This document shows, one piece after another, positions 52,721 through 61,692 of a stretch of DNA of 64,000 nucleotides. The DNA is taken from assembly GCA_029974635.1 (NCBI GenBank), contig JARKQY010000007.1:124001-188000 (forward strand). Direction: 5' to 3'. This DNA is from Bacillota bacterium (GTDB lineage Bacteria; Bacillota; UBA4882; UBA8346). How positions within the stretch are numbered: position 1 is the first letter of the stretch; every line of letters starts with the position of its first letter. The position numbers and the translations under genes are program-made. The notes below the pieces were generated by a model. That model was not told the DNA's origin. It saw only the letters and a program-made list of their open reading frames with translations, and searched no databases.

Positions 52721-53314
52721 TCACCTTTTAACAATACCATTAAATAAAATTTCCAACATATTATCAATACTCTGCTCGGTAACCGCCGGATTTCTTTCAA
52801 TGGCCCATTGATACTCCAATCCTTTGGAAGCAATCACAATGGCATATGCCGTTAAGTCCAAATCCCGGATATAAAAAATCCCTTGTTTTATACCTGCCAA
52901 TAAAATCTGTTTAAACATATCAATTTCATAGTTATCGTAATTTTCCCTTAACTCGCCGATAAACCCCGGACTTTCCAGGTATTCTTCCTTAAAAGCGCTG
53001 TATAAATTGGCAAGCTGTTGCAAAGCCTGCATTCGGGTCAAAACATAAGCCCGTATTTTATTTTGGGGAAGGATTTCGCGGTTGACGGCTTGAATGAGTT
53101 CTGCCTTCAATTCGCCGGCTTCTTTTTCAACCACAGCCCGGAATACATCCTCCTTGTTTTTAAAATAATGATACAAGGAGCTTTTTCCTTTACGAACTGC
53201 TTTGGCGATCTCATCCATGGTTGTCTTCTTAAAGCCATACCTGGCGAAAATCTCCCGTCCCGCAGCGATTATTTGTTCTTTCGGCTCTTTTTCGGAATCT
53301 TTGATAGTATTCAT
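52721..53314 (-). CDS. TetR/AcrR-family transcriptional regulator
   Basis: A 197-residue repressor: N-terminal HTH (IIAAGREIFARYGFKKTTMDEIAKAVRKGKSSLYHYFKNKEDVF) and an all-helical ligand domain. The ATG at 53314 is used; a TTG at 53323 is possible, and neither has a clear ribosome site. The likely target is its own operon with the downstream epimerase-zinc ribbon gene. No operator palindrome was spotted in the 259 bases upstream. Confidence 0.88.
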   Translation of the reverse strand: MNTIKDSEKEPKEQIIAAGREIFARYGFKKTTMDEIAKAVRKGKSSLYHYFKNKEDVFRAVVEKEAGELKAELIQAVNREILPQNKIRAYVLTRMQALQQLANLYSAFKEEYLESPGFIGELRENYDNYEIDMFKQILLAGIKQGIFYIRDLDLTAYAIVIASKGLEYQWAIERNPAVTEQSIDNMLEILFNGIVKR

Positions 53315-53496
53315 CCCTGCCAATTATGAGTTTGACTTTTCGACTAAATTAGTTTTATATTCTATTAATAAGATAACATACTTTCCTGAAAAATGTAAAG
53401 CAGCGGTTTCTTTTTTCTTATTGTCCTTAAGCCTGCTTCCAATTTTAAAGTTAAACCAAGTACTATTACGTCAGTATTTCAAGCTTTTTTAAAGAT

Positions 53497-53529
53497 GCAG
53501 GGTTCGTCAATTTTATTGACGCGCCCTGC
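53497..53529 (-). terminator. Probable terminator hairpin
   Basis: GCAGGG-TTC-GTCAA and TTGAC-GCG-CCCTGC form a stem with an internal loop. It lies 45 bases beyond the stop of the minus-strand starch-binding gene; the T run is poor. Confidence 0.5.
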
Positions 53530-53573
53530 CGGGGGAACCGGGTGTCTTCTAAAACCGGCCCCAAATTTCTAAC

Positions 53574-53960
53574 TCATTGCAGCGGTACGTTCCAATTAAA
53601 TCCGTCATTATTGTCCCAATGATTGGTGTCATCTTTAAAACAGAAGTTAATTTCATGATTTCCATCCACATGGATATCAATACCGAAACCATCTTGATTC
53701 TCTTTTTCCATTTTTGCCGTATCAAGTCCCTTGCTCCAACTGTCAAATCCGTAATGCAGATAAACATCTTGAGCATTTGCGTCCTTTAATAAACCTTGGT
53801 AGTTAATATGAATGGTATCTCCCGATCTAACCATTGTGGGCCGCCATGTAACACGGTGTTCATCAAATGAGCCTGCCTCGTAATCATCAAATGAGCCCAC
53901 CTCTTGATCATTGGTATCATTGATTCCAAAAATATTTTTCAAGAAATTATACAAATCCAA
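53574..53960 (-). CDS. Stand-alone starch-binding module (CBM25/53 type)
   Basis: A 128-residue protein without signal peptide. After a 40-residue acidic leader with a repeated GSFDDYEAGSFDEH, residues 40-128 form one carbohydrate-binding module: GDTIHINYQGLL, DVYLHYGFDSWSKG, and EINFCFKDDTNHWDNNDGFNWNV, which carries the aromatic residues used for alpha-glucan binding. No catalytic domain is attached. It may bind cytoplasmic glycogen; the GT4/nucleotidyltransferase pair at 2-6 kb could make such a polymer, but is far away. Confidence 0.82.
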   Translation of the reverse strand: MDLYNFLKNIFGINDTNDQEVGSFDDYEAGSFDEHRVTWRPTMVRSGDTIHINYQGLLKDANAQDVYLHYGFDSWSKGLDTAKMEKENQDGFGIDIHVDGNHEINFCFKDDTNHWDNNDGFNWNVPLQ

Positions 53961-54000
53961 CCCTCCTTATAATTTTTTCTGCTGCTAGTATCCCCGCAAT

Positions 54001-54060
54001 AAAAAAGCCGCAAGCTCGGAAATCGATACCATTCCTGGGTTTCCGGATTTCGGTTGCCTT
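54001..54060 (-). terminator. Possible terminator after the patatin gene
   Basis: On the minus strand, imperfect pairing around GAAATC/GATTTC is followed by GGCTTTTTTATT. The stem is weak and interrupted. Confidence 0.4.
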
Positions 54061-54076
54061 TTAAAACTGTTTGTGT

Positions 54077-56266
54077 TTAATAGCAATGTCCCAGTGAAAT
54101 ATTAAATAACCGGTACTCATTATTGCCAAAGCTCATTCCAATAAAAAGCAGTCCAAAAATTGTCGGGCTTTTAAAGCCAATGGACAGATCACTTTTCCGG
54201 CTGATCCCGGACCAATCATCGGCAACGGCTCCATTTTCAAACCAAATACTTAAATATCCCTGGCCTAAAAAGGGAATATTTCGTATACTCTTTTCATAAC
54301 CGATGGTACCTAAAAAATAATGGCTGCCGTAAAACTCGCCCAATTGGTACGCTCCCAGCCTGCCGGGGCCTCCGAGTCTAAACTGGTAGTCTATAGGTAT
54401 AACTTCCGAAGCTGTTCCCCCGGAAAGCAACAACATCAATGAATCTTGGTTTGCTACCGGGATATTCCAAATAAATTGCGCTTCCAACTTTCCGAATGGC
54501 CAGGGATGACTTGGTACCGAATACCAGCACCCCTCTAGGTCCCAATCCAATCTCCTTCGCGGTAAAATCACATTATCCGCGTTTCGGTATTTGAATTTCA
54601 AATATGTCTTTTGGACAATGCCGTTCCAATTCGAAGGTATTGGAGCGCCAACTTTTACCCAGGAATTCCGGTTTTCAATACTATAACCGACTCTGGCCTC
54701 CGCGAATTTAGAAAACTCAGTGCCAAGGTCAACAGCTGCACCGTATACCGCAGTACTATAGTCGGTTAGCCGCAGACCGTCGGAGTATAAACTATAGTTT
54801 TCATGCTTAAGGTACAAATCAGGTGCTATAAACAGGTTAGTTGCTCCAAGCGGTTGGTAGAGTTCGCATTGCATTTGGGGCTCACTGCCAAAACCAATAT
54901 CAGTTCGTAATTCCGACCAAGGACCGGTTATATTTACGGAAGTAATCCGGAACCTCGGGTTAATATCGACATCATCCGCATCAATCCCGTTAAGATCCAT
55001 CAATAAAGCAAAATTAACAAACGGTGGTCCATAGGATTTCTCAATAACTTTGATTGTTAAAACCGGAGCGCCGTCATGCAGGGTTAATTCATAACGCAGG
55101 CTTTCGAATAAACCCACTCCCATAATTTCAGTCAAATCTTTCTCAAGTTTCTTGATATTAATTGATTTACCCAAATGACTTTTTAGTTTTGCTTTGATAA
55201 ATGTCTGATTTAGCTCGCTGGTACCGTTAATTACGATATCCACTGGAATCGGGACTGTCAATCTCCGCCTTTTTTCTCTATCTTGAATATATCTTAGCCA
55301 GTTCTCTTCATCCAGTGCATATTTAAGCAAACTACCGGCTTCTTTAGCGGCAGCCTGATATCCCCTATCATTATACTCCTTAATCGCCTTCCATTGAGTT
55401 AATGTCAGGCTTTGATCATCGGCGCTAATAACCAGATCCGCATTTTTAAGTTGTTGCTGGGTATGGTTAAGTACTACAGTGTTAATGGTCTCCATCAACA
55501 CTGTGTCGATTCCCTTTGAAAGGGTGACTCCCCCCGAAGGGAATACATTTACCGCCAATACAAACTTAGCGCCCATTTCCTTGACAATATCAGCCGGAAC
55601 ATTATTCAGCACACCGCCATCAACCATCAGGCGGCCATTACTTTCCACCGGCGTAAAAGCCCCCGGGAAGGCCATGGTTGCCCGCATCGCTTCAACCAAT
55701 GATCCATCTTTAAAAATAACCAGTTCGGATTGTCGAATATCAGTGGCCACACACCGGAAAGGAATTGGAAGCTCATCAAAATCAGTTAATAGAGAATAAG
55801 GCAGCGCTATTCGACTCAAAGCCAGCCCTACCTCATGGATGGAGAGTCCGCTGGGTAATGAAAATCCTTCTTTTAAACCGATTTCCAGATCTATGGGGAA
55901 ACTGCGCCGATCTTCCTTTCTACGGAAGCTTAAGACATCATAAGGCGGCTGGTTATTAAAAATCCGGTCCCAGTCAATCTCATAAAGTAAATCTTCGATT
56001 TCCGCCGGAGACATTCCCATGGCATAGAAGCCTCCGATAAGTCCACCCATACTGGTTCCTGCGATATAATCAACCGGGATCCGTTTCTCTTCCAGCCACC
56101 GCAGTATACCAATATGAAAAAAACCTGCAGCTCCGCCTCCGCCAAGGGCAATTCCCACTTTATGCCGTTTCGGTACAACAGGTTCAGATCCCGCCCCTAA
56201 GGCAATCCCGCTAGCGAAAAAACAAATTAATAATAATACCCACCATGGTTTTCCAAAGCCTTTCAA
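54077..56266 (-). CDS. Patatin-like phospholipase with POTRA and outer-membrane beta-barrel (PlpD/type Vd-like)
   Basis: Residues 1-24 are a signal peptide. The patatin domain has the oxyanion loop GIALGGGGAAGFFHIG, the nucleophile elbow GTSMG with S72, and the catalytic aspartate in VDGG (D216). Residues about 345-420 look like a POTRA domain (PVDIVINGTSELNQTFIKAKLKSHLGK). The last 300 residues are alternating amphipathic strands with aromatic turns, ending NNEYRLFNISLGHCY, as in a 16-strand barrel. The arrangement is that of PlpD-type (type Vd) autotransporter phospholipases, which need an outer membrane. The final residue is tyrosine rather than phenylalanine, and the exact barrel is not proved. 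No Bam or Lpt genes are in the window. Confidence 0.85.
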   Translation of the reverse strand: MKGFGKPWWVLLLICFFASGIALGAGSEPVVPKRHKVGIALGGGGAAGFFHIGILRWLEEKRIPVDYIAGTSMGGLIGGFYAMGMSPAEIEDLLYEIDWDRIFNNQPPYDVLSFRRKEDRRSFPIDLEIGLKEGFSLPSGLSIHEVGLALSRIALPYSLLTDFDELPIPFRCVATDIRQSELVIFKDGSLVEAMRATMAFPGAFTPVESNGRLMVDGGVLNNVPADIVKEMGAKFVLAVNVFPSGGVTLSKGIDTVLMETINTVVLNHTQQQLKNADLVISADDQSLTLTQWKAIKEYNDRGYQAAAKEAGSLLKYALDEENWLRYIQDREKRRRLTVPIPVDIVINGTSELNQTFIKAKLKSHLGKSINIKKLEKDLTEIMGVGLFESLRYELTLHDGAPVLTIKVIEKSYGPPFVNFALLMDLNGIDADDVDINPRFRITSVNITGPWSELRTDIGFGSEPQMQCELYQPLGATNLFIAPDLYLKHENYSLYSDGLRLTDYSTAVYGAAVDLGTEFSKFAEARVGYSIENRNSWVKVGAPIPSNWNGIVQKTYLKFKYRNADNVILPRRRLDWDLEGCWYSVPSHPWPFGKLEAQFIWNIPVANQDSLMLLLSGGTASEVIPIDYQFRLGGPGRLGAYQLGEFYGSHYFLGTIGYEKSIRNIPFLGQGYLSIWFENGAVADDWSGISRKSDLSIGFKSPTIFGLLFIGMSFGNNEYRLFNISLGHCY

Positions 56267-56378
56267 TTTACATTCCCCTCCGCTTAAAAGAACTTATAAG
56301 CATATTGTAGCGCATTATTAAAGGATATTTTATTTTAATTATCGGCGCCCGGAGAAAATCATTTATTGCTAAGCGCAT

Positions 56379-56403
56379 AAAAAAAGCGGGGAGTTATCCC
56401 CGC
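56379..56403 (-). terminator. Intrinsic terminator after the GH2 gene
   Basis: On the minus strand GCGGGGA-TAAC-TCCCCGC is followed by seven Ts. Confidence 0.9.
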
Positions 56404-56424
56404 CCTTGCGAACAACCACACCAA

Positions 56425-59400
56425 TTACGGTGTTACCACTCGGCTGGAAAAATCGTTGGTATTATAAGCCATTGTGCAATCAACTCCGGAAGCCTTGGAG
56501 ATCTTCAGCATCAGTCGCTGATTATTTAAAGAGACAGCGGACAGGTTACTAAAGGTATATGTAGTTGCGTGGTTACCTGTGGCCGAAGTTCCGGCTTCAT
56601 TGGTTTGAGAAGCAATTAATACCGCTCCGCTCCCATCAGAATTTACTTTATAAATCTCCACCGTAACCTGGGAGGAGGATCCGGGATTATTGGTCCAAAG
56701 GACGAAGGTCCAACTGCCCGCATTATATGTTCCGTTGATGGTAGCGTCACTATACCAATAACTTGCCGTAGTGGTAATTGCCTTTGTGGGCTGCCATCCG
56801 GTGGTGGCACTATTGGTAGTTTGCATTCCTTGGCCTGCCGGACTAACTCCGCTCACTGCTTGGTTAAATAAATACCAAGTTGCGCTTGCCAAAGTTCCAC
56901 CCGGTGTCGGAGTAGGAGTCACCGTTGTAGGCGGTCTTGTTGGCGTTGGCGTTGCTGTAACGGGCAGCCTCGTCGGTGTTGGCGTCGCCGTAGCAGGCGG
57001 CGGCGTTGGGGTTGGAGTTACCGTAACAGGCGGTCTGGTGGGTGTCGGGGTTGATGTGGCGCCATTTTCCACTCCAAAAATTTTTAGCTCGTAAAGCGAT
57101 GCCCATCCAGCGCTAGCGCCTGTCACCGTTAGCCTGACATACCTTCCCGTGTTGGCATTAATGGCATTGGTGCGATCCGCAGTTATCCCCGTCGCGGTAT
57201 TCGCCTGCTTGTCGATCGACAAATTATAAATTGCATCATCATCGCTTAACTCTATCTTATACCTGTATGATCGACTCGCATTACTATACCAATTAATCTC
57301 ATATCCTCCGATGAAGCATTGTTGCCCCAGGTCGATCTTAATCCATTGAGGGTACGTAGCATCCACAGCGCACCACCGGGTAGAAATGCTACCGTCTATG
57401 GCATAACTGGCAATATTTCCGGCTTGGGTTGAACTGACGGTAACAGTTTGGCCGGGTTGTTGAATTTCATTCTCGGCAGACACCGCAAATACGACATATA
57501 AATTGCTTCCCGGCGCCGGCGTAATCCCATAACCATTGGAGGCAAAATACCCTTGTTCACCGGGGGCCATTAGCCTACTCTTGTATATATTATGAGTTCT
57601 GCCATTAATCAGAATGGTATCGGCCAGTTTGATCCAACCATAAGTCGAGTTGTTATTATGAGCGGGCATTTGATTGGCGGCGTCAATCAGTTGATAGATA
57701 TAGCAGTATCTATTGGTATAGAATTGATATAAGTCGGTCGAGCTATTATCCGGTGCATCCCGCATAAATGCTTGAATATAATCGCCTCCTGCCAAATAAG
57801 CAGGCAGTGTAGGAAAAGTACTGCTGCTATCAACATATACTTTCAACCCGGCCTGCGCATTATTTACAATATGGGCGTCAGGCATAGGCGGGATCAAACT
57901 GCCGCCTTGAGTTCCGGTATATTGAAAGTTAATCATCACCGCATTTGCCGATCCGGTGGGTGTAGGAATCGAGGTTGCGGTAGGTGTGGGCGTCGCCGCA
58001 CCCGGTGTTGAAGTGGGAGGCGGCCCTGAAGGCTCCGGACCTAATGCAATTTCATATCCTTGCGGTAGAGTGGTGGTAAGACCATCAACTACACTTAGAG
58101 CTGTAGAATTAATAGTCACCGTTGCCAGCTGCAATCCGCTGCGGCTAGCTGTCAGCGTAAAACTGCCTGCGGTACGGGTGGCACGGACAAATACCCGGTT
58201 AATGCCACATTCGATATTTAGGTAATTTTTAAATATACTGTTTTGAATCCCGCTGTTATAGCCCCCTAAAAACTTGCCCTGGCCGCTATAATTAAAGTCA
58301 ATTCGTCCCTCATCGGTGGGGCAGCGATTCCCGTTGACATCCACCACTTCCACGTCGAAGATGGCCACATCCGAACCGTCGGCTCTAAATCCTTGAGGCC
58401 CGGTAATTGCTGTTAGTTTTATTCTGGCGGGAGTTCCCGCAGTAATCTTTTCCTGCCGGGCTGCTTCAACGCCGCCATTGTAACCAATGGCTACAATTTT
58501 TCCCGCTTGCCAGGCCACATTGGTGAAGCCGAACTCAAAGTTATTGGCCCGGGCTCCGTAACCGTAATCCTGAATCAAAGCGCCGCTGGCGTTATATGTC
58601 AGCAGTTTAACCTGCTGACAGCTGGAAATGACATATACATTCTTCACGGTTCCGGATGGATAGTTCCAATGGCCTAAGATATGAACCTGCGGATTGGAGT
58701 TTTGGGCCACTTGCATCCCAAAATAAGTTTCTTTGGGGAGCCTGGCTCCATCCACTGCTCCGGATACCCGGGCTAGCTCCGTATTGGCCATCCGGCCGTG
58801 ACTGATGGAGTCCCCGAAAATAATTTTAGCGCCGCCGCACGTAATACTGCTTAGCCCCTGGCCGCCTCTTTTCGACCAGCGGTCATTATATTTTTTGACG
58901 TTCATCCGGGCTAAATCCTCGGAACTGTTAAATCTAAAACTATCTGTGGGATATTCGTCAATCACATTGCTGGGATCGGCAATATTCCGGTAACCGTAAC
59001 TGGGAGGTGAATATTTATCCCAAACCCGGCGGGGGCATTCGGCCCGGCTATATTCATCATCCCAAATCGGCTTAGAATTTGAGGTGCCGGGGTTATCCAT
59101 AGTTGCATAATAATCCGCAACATCAGCCAATTCCGTATTATTGGAACGCGTCCCCATCAATCTGCCGCCGTATGGGTCCCAAGTTTCCCTGACACCTTTC
59201 ATTTGCGCCATATGCTCGTGGCTGATGTTCTGGTTGCCTGCTTCCCAAAACAGGACGCTGGGATTATTGCGAAAATAGATGATGACATCCCGCATTAATT
59301 CCACCCTTTGCTCCCACTGGCGGCCTGCACTGTCTCCCTCGGCATCCCCGGCGGGACAGTCATAAATAATTCCCCATTTGTCCGCGGCTTCTATATCAGC

Positions 59401-60582
59401 TCTTCTCGCAGCCACATGCATCGGCCGGAGAAAGTTGCCATTGCATTCCCGGATCATTTTCATGTCATACTCCACCATCCAATTGGGGGTCTGCCCTACG
59501 CAAGGCCATTCCATGGTGGATCTGGGTGCAAATCCTTTAAGGTAAAGCGGTATATTGTTTAGCAACAAACCGCTGGCAAGATTCCAGGAGACTTTCCGGA
59601 TGCCCAAGGTAATGGGACAGACATCCACCGCTATGCCATTGACCTTTACTGTGGTGTAAATTTTGTAAAGATAGGGATAATCAGGCGACCAAAAACGAGC
59701 GTTAGTGATGCTTCCCGTTAACGTAAAAGTACTTTTTTGCCCGGCGCCAATGGATTGAGGGCCGCCGGTTCTAGTGAGTACGGTGTTGCCGTCGCGGTCA
59801 ACCACATCCATCTGATAGGTGATGCTCTGCGAAGCTGAACCGTCATTTTTCACTTCAAACTGGGCGTTGATATTGGTTGTTTTGGCACTGGCGTTGATAT
59901 CGGTAGCATAAACATAAGTCCCCGCCGTTCCAAGGTTGCTGTAGAGGGGTAGGGTCTGGTATACTTTATCGGTAATATGGAGAAAGACATTCTTTATTAT
60001 TCCGCCATACATCGGATTAAAAGGCGGCGTATCCCATACAAAACTGGTCCCGGTAGCAACCTCCTTGTATCCCAGTGAATTATTAACCTGGACCGCCAGC
60101 ACATTCTCTCCGCCAAAGACCACATAGTTGGAGATATCGATTCCACAGGGACCGACTCCGTTTTCATGCCGTCCAACCCAAGTGCCGTTAATATAAAACT
60201 CACCGGCTTGGCGGACCCCTTCAAATTCTATAAATACTTTTCTCCCGGAATACGCCGCATCCAGTGTAAAATGCTTCCGGTACCATGTCTTGCCATTATA
60301 GCCATAATCACCGCTGCCAGTTACCCAGGTGTCATAATGATCGATGTCGTTATAGGTGTGCGGCAGGCTGACGTCCTGCCAAGCGGAATCATTAAAGGAA
60401 ACATTTTGGGCTCCGGCTACATCCTGTTTTATAAACTTCCAGTCATAGTCCAAATTGAACCGGATCCGGTGGTTGGCCGGCGGCGTATATGCAGCTTGAA
60501 TGTCGGTCGTAATTGAATCAATCGCTAGAAAAGTACTGCAGATAATGAATAAAAAGATCGCACCGCTAAAAATCCTTCGCAT
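56425..60582 (-). CDS. Secreted glycoside hydrolase family 2 protein with F5/8-type module and Thr-Pro linkers
   Basis: A 1385-residue secreted enzyme. After a signal peptide (1-31) come the GH2 sugar-binding domain (DYDWKFIKQD, PHTYNDIDHYD, WYRKHFTLD), an immunoglobulin-like domain and a TIM barrel from about 325 (YLKGFAPRSTMEWPCVG). The nucleophile is probably E510 in WDDEYSRAEC. At the usual acid/base position the NE motif reads WEAGNQ, with Gln451. Then follow beta-sandwich domains, a Thr-Pro linker near 885, an F5/8 type C (CBM32-like) domain (SRSYRYKIELSDD), a second long Thr-Pro linker, and a C-terminal beta-domain (WYLFNQAVSG). Beta-galactosidase-like activity is uncertain. AGGAGGAG lies before the ATG. 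Confidence 0.87.
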   Translation of the reverse strand: MRRIFSGAIFLFIICSTFLAIDSITTDIQAAYTPPANHRIRFNLDYDWKFIKQDVAGAQNVSFNDSAWQDVSLPHTYNDIDHYDTWVTGSGDYGYNGKTWYRKHFTLDAAYSGRKVFIEFEGVRQAGEFYINGTWVGRHENGVGPCGIDISNYVVFGGENVLAVQVNNSLGYKEVATGTSFVWDTPPFNPMYGGIIKNVFLHITDKVYQTLPLYSNLGTAGTYVYATDINASAKTTNINAQFEVKNDGSASQSITYQMDVVDRDGNTVLTRTGGPQSIGAGQKSTFTLTGSITNARFWSPDYPYLYKIYTTVKVNGIAVDVCPITLGIRKVSWNLASGLLLNNIPLYLKGFAPRSTMEWPCVGQTPNWMVEYDMKMIRECNGNFLRPMHVAARRADIEAADKWGIIYDCPAGDAEGDSAGRQWEQRVELMRDVIIYFRNNPSVLFWEAGNQNISHEHMAQMKGVRETWDPYGGRLMGTRSNNTELADVADYYATMDNPGTSNSKPIWDDEYSRAECPRRVWDKYSPPSYGYRNIADPSNVIDEYPTDSFRFNSSEDLARMNVKKYNDRWSKRGGQGLSSITCGGAKIIFGDSISHGRMANTELARVSGAVDGARLPKETYFGMQVAQNSNPQVHILGHWNYPSGTVKNVYVISSCQQVKLLTYNASGALIQDYGYGARANNFEFGFTNVAWQAGKIVAIGYNGGVEAARQEKITAGTPARIKLTAITGPQGFRADGSDVAIFDVEVVDVNGNRCPTDEGRIDFNYSGQGKFLGGYNSGIQNSIFKNYLNIECGINRVFVRATRTAGSFTLTASRSGLQLATVTINSTALSVVDGLTTTLPQGYEIALGPEPSGPPPTSTPGAATPTPTATSIPTPTGSANAVMINFQYTGTQGGSLIPPMPDAHIVNNAQAGLKVYVDSSSTFPTLPAYLAGGDYIQAFMRDAPDNSSTDLYQFYTNRYCYIYQLIDAANQMPAHNNNSTYGWIKLADTILINGRTHNIYKSRLMAPGEQGYFASNGYGITPAPGSNLYVVFAVSAENEIQQPGQTVTVSSTQAGNIASYAIDGSISTRWCAVDATYPQWIKIDLGQQCFIGGYEINWYSNASRSYRYKIELSDDDAIYNLSIDKQANTATGITADRTNAINANTGRYVRLTVTGASAGWASLYELKIFGVENGATSTPTPTRPPVTVTPTPTPPPATATPTPTRLPVTATPTPTRPPTTVTPTPTPGGTLASATWYLFNQAVSGVSPAGQGMQTTNSATTGWQPTKAITTTASYWYSDATINGTYNAGSWTFVLWTNNPGSSSQVTVEIYKVNSDGSGAVLIASQTNEAGTSATGNHATTYTFSNLSAVSLNNQRLMLKISKASGVDCTMAYNTNDFSSRVVTP

Positions 60583-60710
60583 TTTTCTCCTCCTTCTGAC
60601 CTTTTATCGACTACCAATTTACAGGTTGCTTTTTCCGTAAAATTTAGCCAATCCCCCCTTTTAACTTGAATAAGACCATTTCCAAACCTCATGATCTCCA
60701 GGGTATACGG

Positions 60711-60742
60711 AAATATTTATGTAAGCGCTTACATAAATATTT
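60711..60742. promoter_or_regulatory. LacI/CcpA-type operator in a 32-base perfect palindrome
   Basis: TGTAAGCGCTTACA at 60720-60733 matches the catabolite-response consensus TGWAANCGNTNWCA exactly and sits at the centre of a 32-base perfect palindrome. It is 129-160 bases before the GH2 start. No strong -35/-10 pair was seen near it. The intergenic region 60583-60966 (384 bases) otherwise looks empty and AT-rich. Confidence 0.82.
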
Positions 60743-60966
60743 TTATATCTTCTGCAGCTTAAGAAAATCCGTTACTATAGTTGAGTTTTATCCCATGCAT
60801 TCACATGACATACGTAAACATTTTGTATTATCAAATCTCTATCCATAATAATATAACAAATTATTCTATTTGTAAATTAATCCACCTTCTTTAATAAAAT
60901 ATTTTCATATAAATCTAAAATCATAAAAATATTTGGACATAATTTATATAACTGGAACTACGGAGG

Positions 60967-61665
60967 TTACAAACTATTGGCTTTTCCCTCAATAACGGCA
61001 TGAGATACAATTTGAATTCCGGCGCTGGTTCCAATCCGATTGGCTCCGGCTTTGACCATAGCCGCCGCCTCCTCATAATCACGGATTCCTCCGGAGGCTT
61101 TAACTCCAAGCTTCGAACCAACCGTTTCCCGCAGTAAAAGAATATCATCAACCGTAGCTCCGGCCGGTCCAAATCCGGTCGATGTTTTTACAAAGTCCGC
61201 TCCGGCTTGCAGCGCAAGATTGCATGCCGCCACCTTTTCCTCCATTGTTAAAAAACAAGTCTCTAAAATCACTTTAACCATGGCTGTTCCCCGGGCCGCT
61301 TTAACAACTTGCCGGATATCATCCAGTACAACTCCGGCTTGTCCTGATTTTAACGCTCCGATATTCATTACCATATCCACTTCGACAGCACCACTATAAA
61401 CCGCTTCCCGGGTTTCCTGGACCTTAGAAACGGTGGAAATAAGGCCTAAAGGAAATCCAATAACAGTACATACATTGATTGGTGAATTCTTCAATATTTT
61501 GGCCGCCATAGAAACCCAAAACGGATTGACGCAGACTGATTTAAATTGATACTCCAACGCTTCCTGGCATAGTTTCTCAATCCGGACCGAATCGGCATCT
61601 GGTGTTAACAGCGTATGGTCTATCATTCCGGCTAATTCCCGGTCAAAATTCAACAGCTGATTCAT
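60967..61665 (-). CDS. deoC: Deoxyribose-phosphate aldolase
   Basis: Splits deoxyribose-5-phosphate to glyceraldehyde-3-phosphate and acetaldehyde. MIDHTLLTPDADSVRIEKLCQEA, SVCVNPFWV, the Schiff-base lysine K160 in ADFVKTSTGFGPAGAT, VDMVMNIGALKSG (D97) and KASGGIRDYEEA with K189 are all present. 232 residues, normal. GGAGG and AAGGAG precede the ATG. It follows the TPR gene by 27 bases in the same direction. Confidence 0.95.
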   Translation of the reverse strand: MNQLLNFDRELAGMIDHTLLTPDADSVRIEKLCQEALEYQFKSVCVNPFWVSMAAKILKNSPINVCTVIGFPLGLISTVSKVQETREAVYSGAVEVDMVMNIGALKSGQAGVVLDDIRQVVKAARGTAMVKVILETCFLTMEEKVAACNLALQAGADFVKTSTGFGPAGATVDDILLLRETVGSKLGVKASGGIRDYEEAAAMVKAGANRIGTSAGIQIVSHAVIEGKANSL

Positions 61666-61692
61666 GCCCTCCGCTCCTTAACATACCGTAAA

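Noticed and set aside
56880..57060. Tandem repeats as a CRISPR array
   Set aside because: The repeats are in frame, of variable spacing and encode a Thr-Pro linker; there are no equal spacers or cas genes.
56771..57094. Plus-strand open frame rich in VGVGV repeats
   Set aside because: It is the mirror of the Thr-Pro linker codons of the GH2 gene on the other strand.
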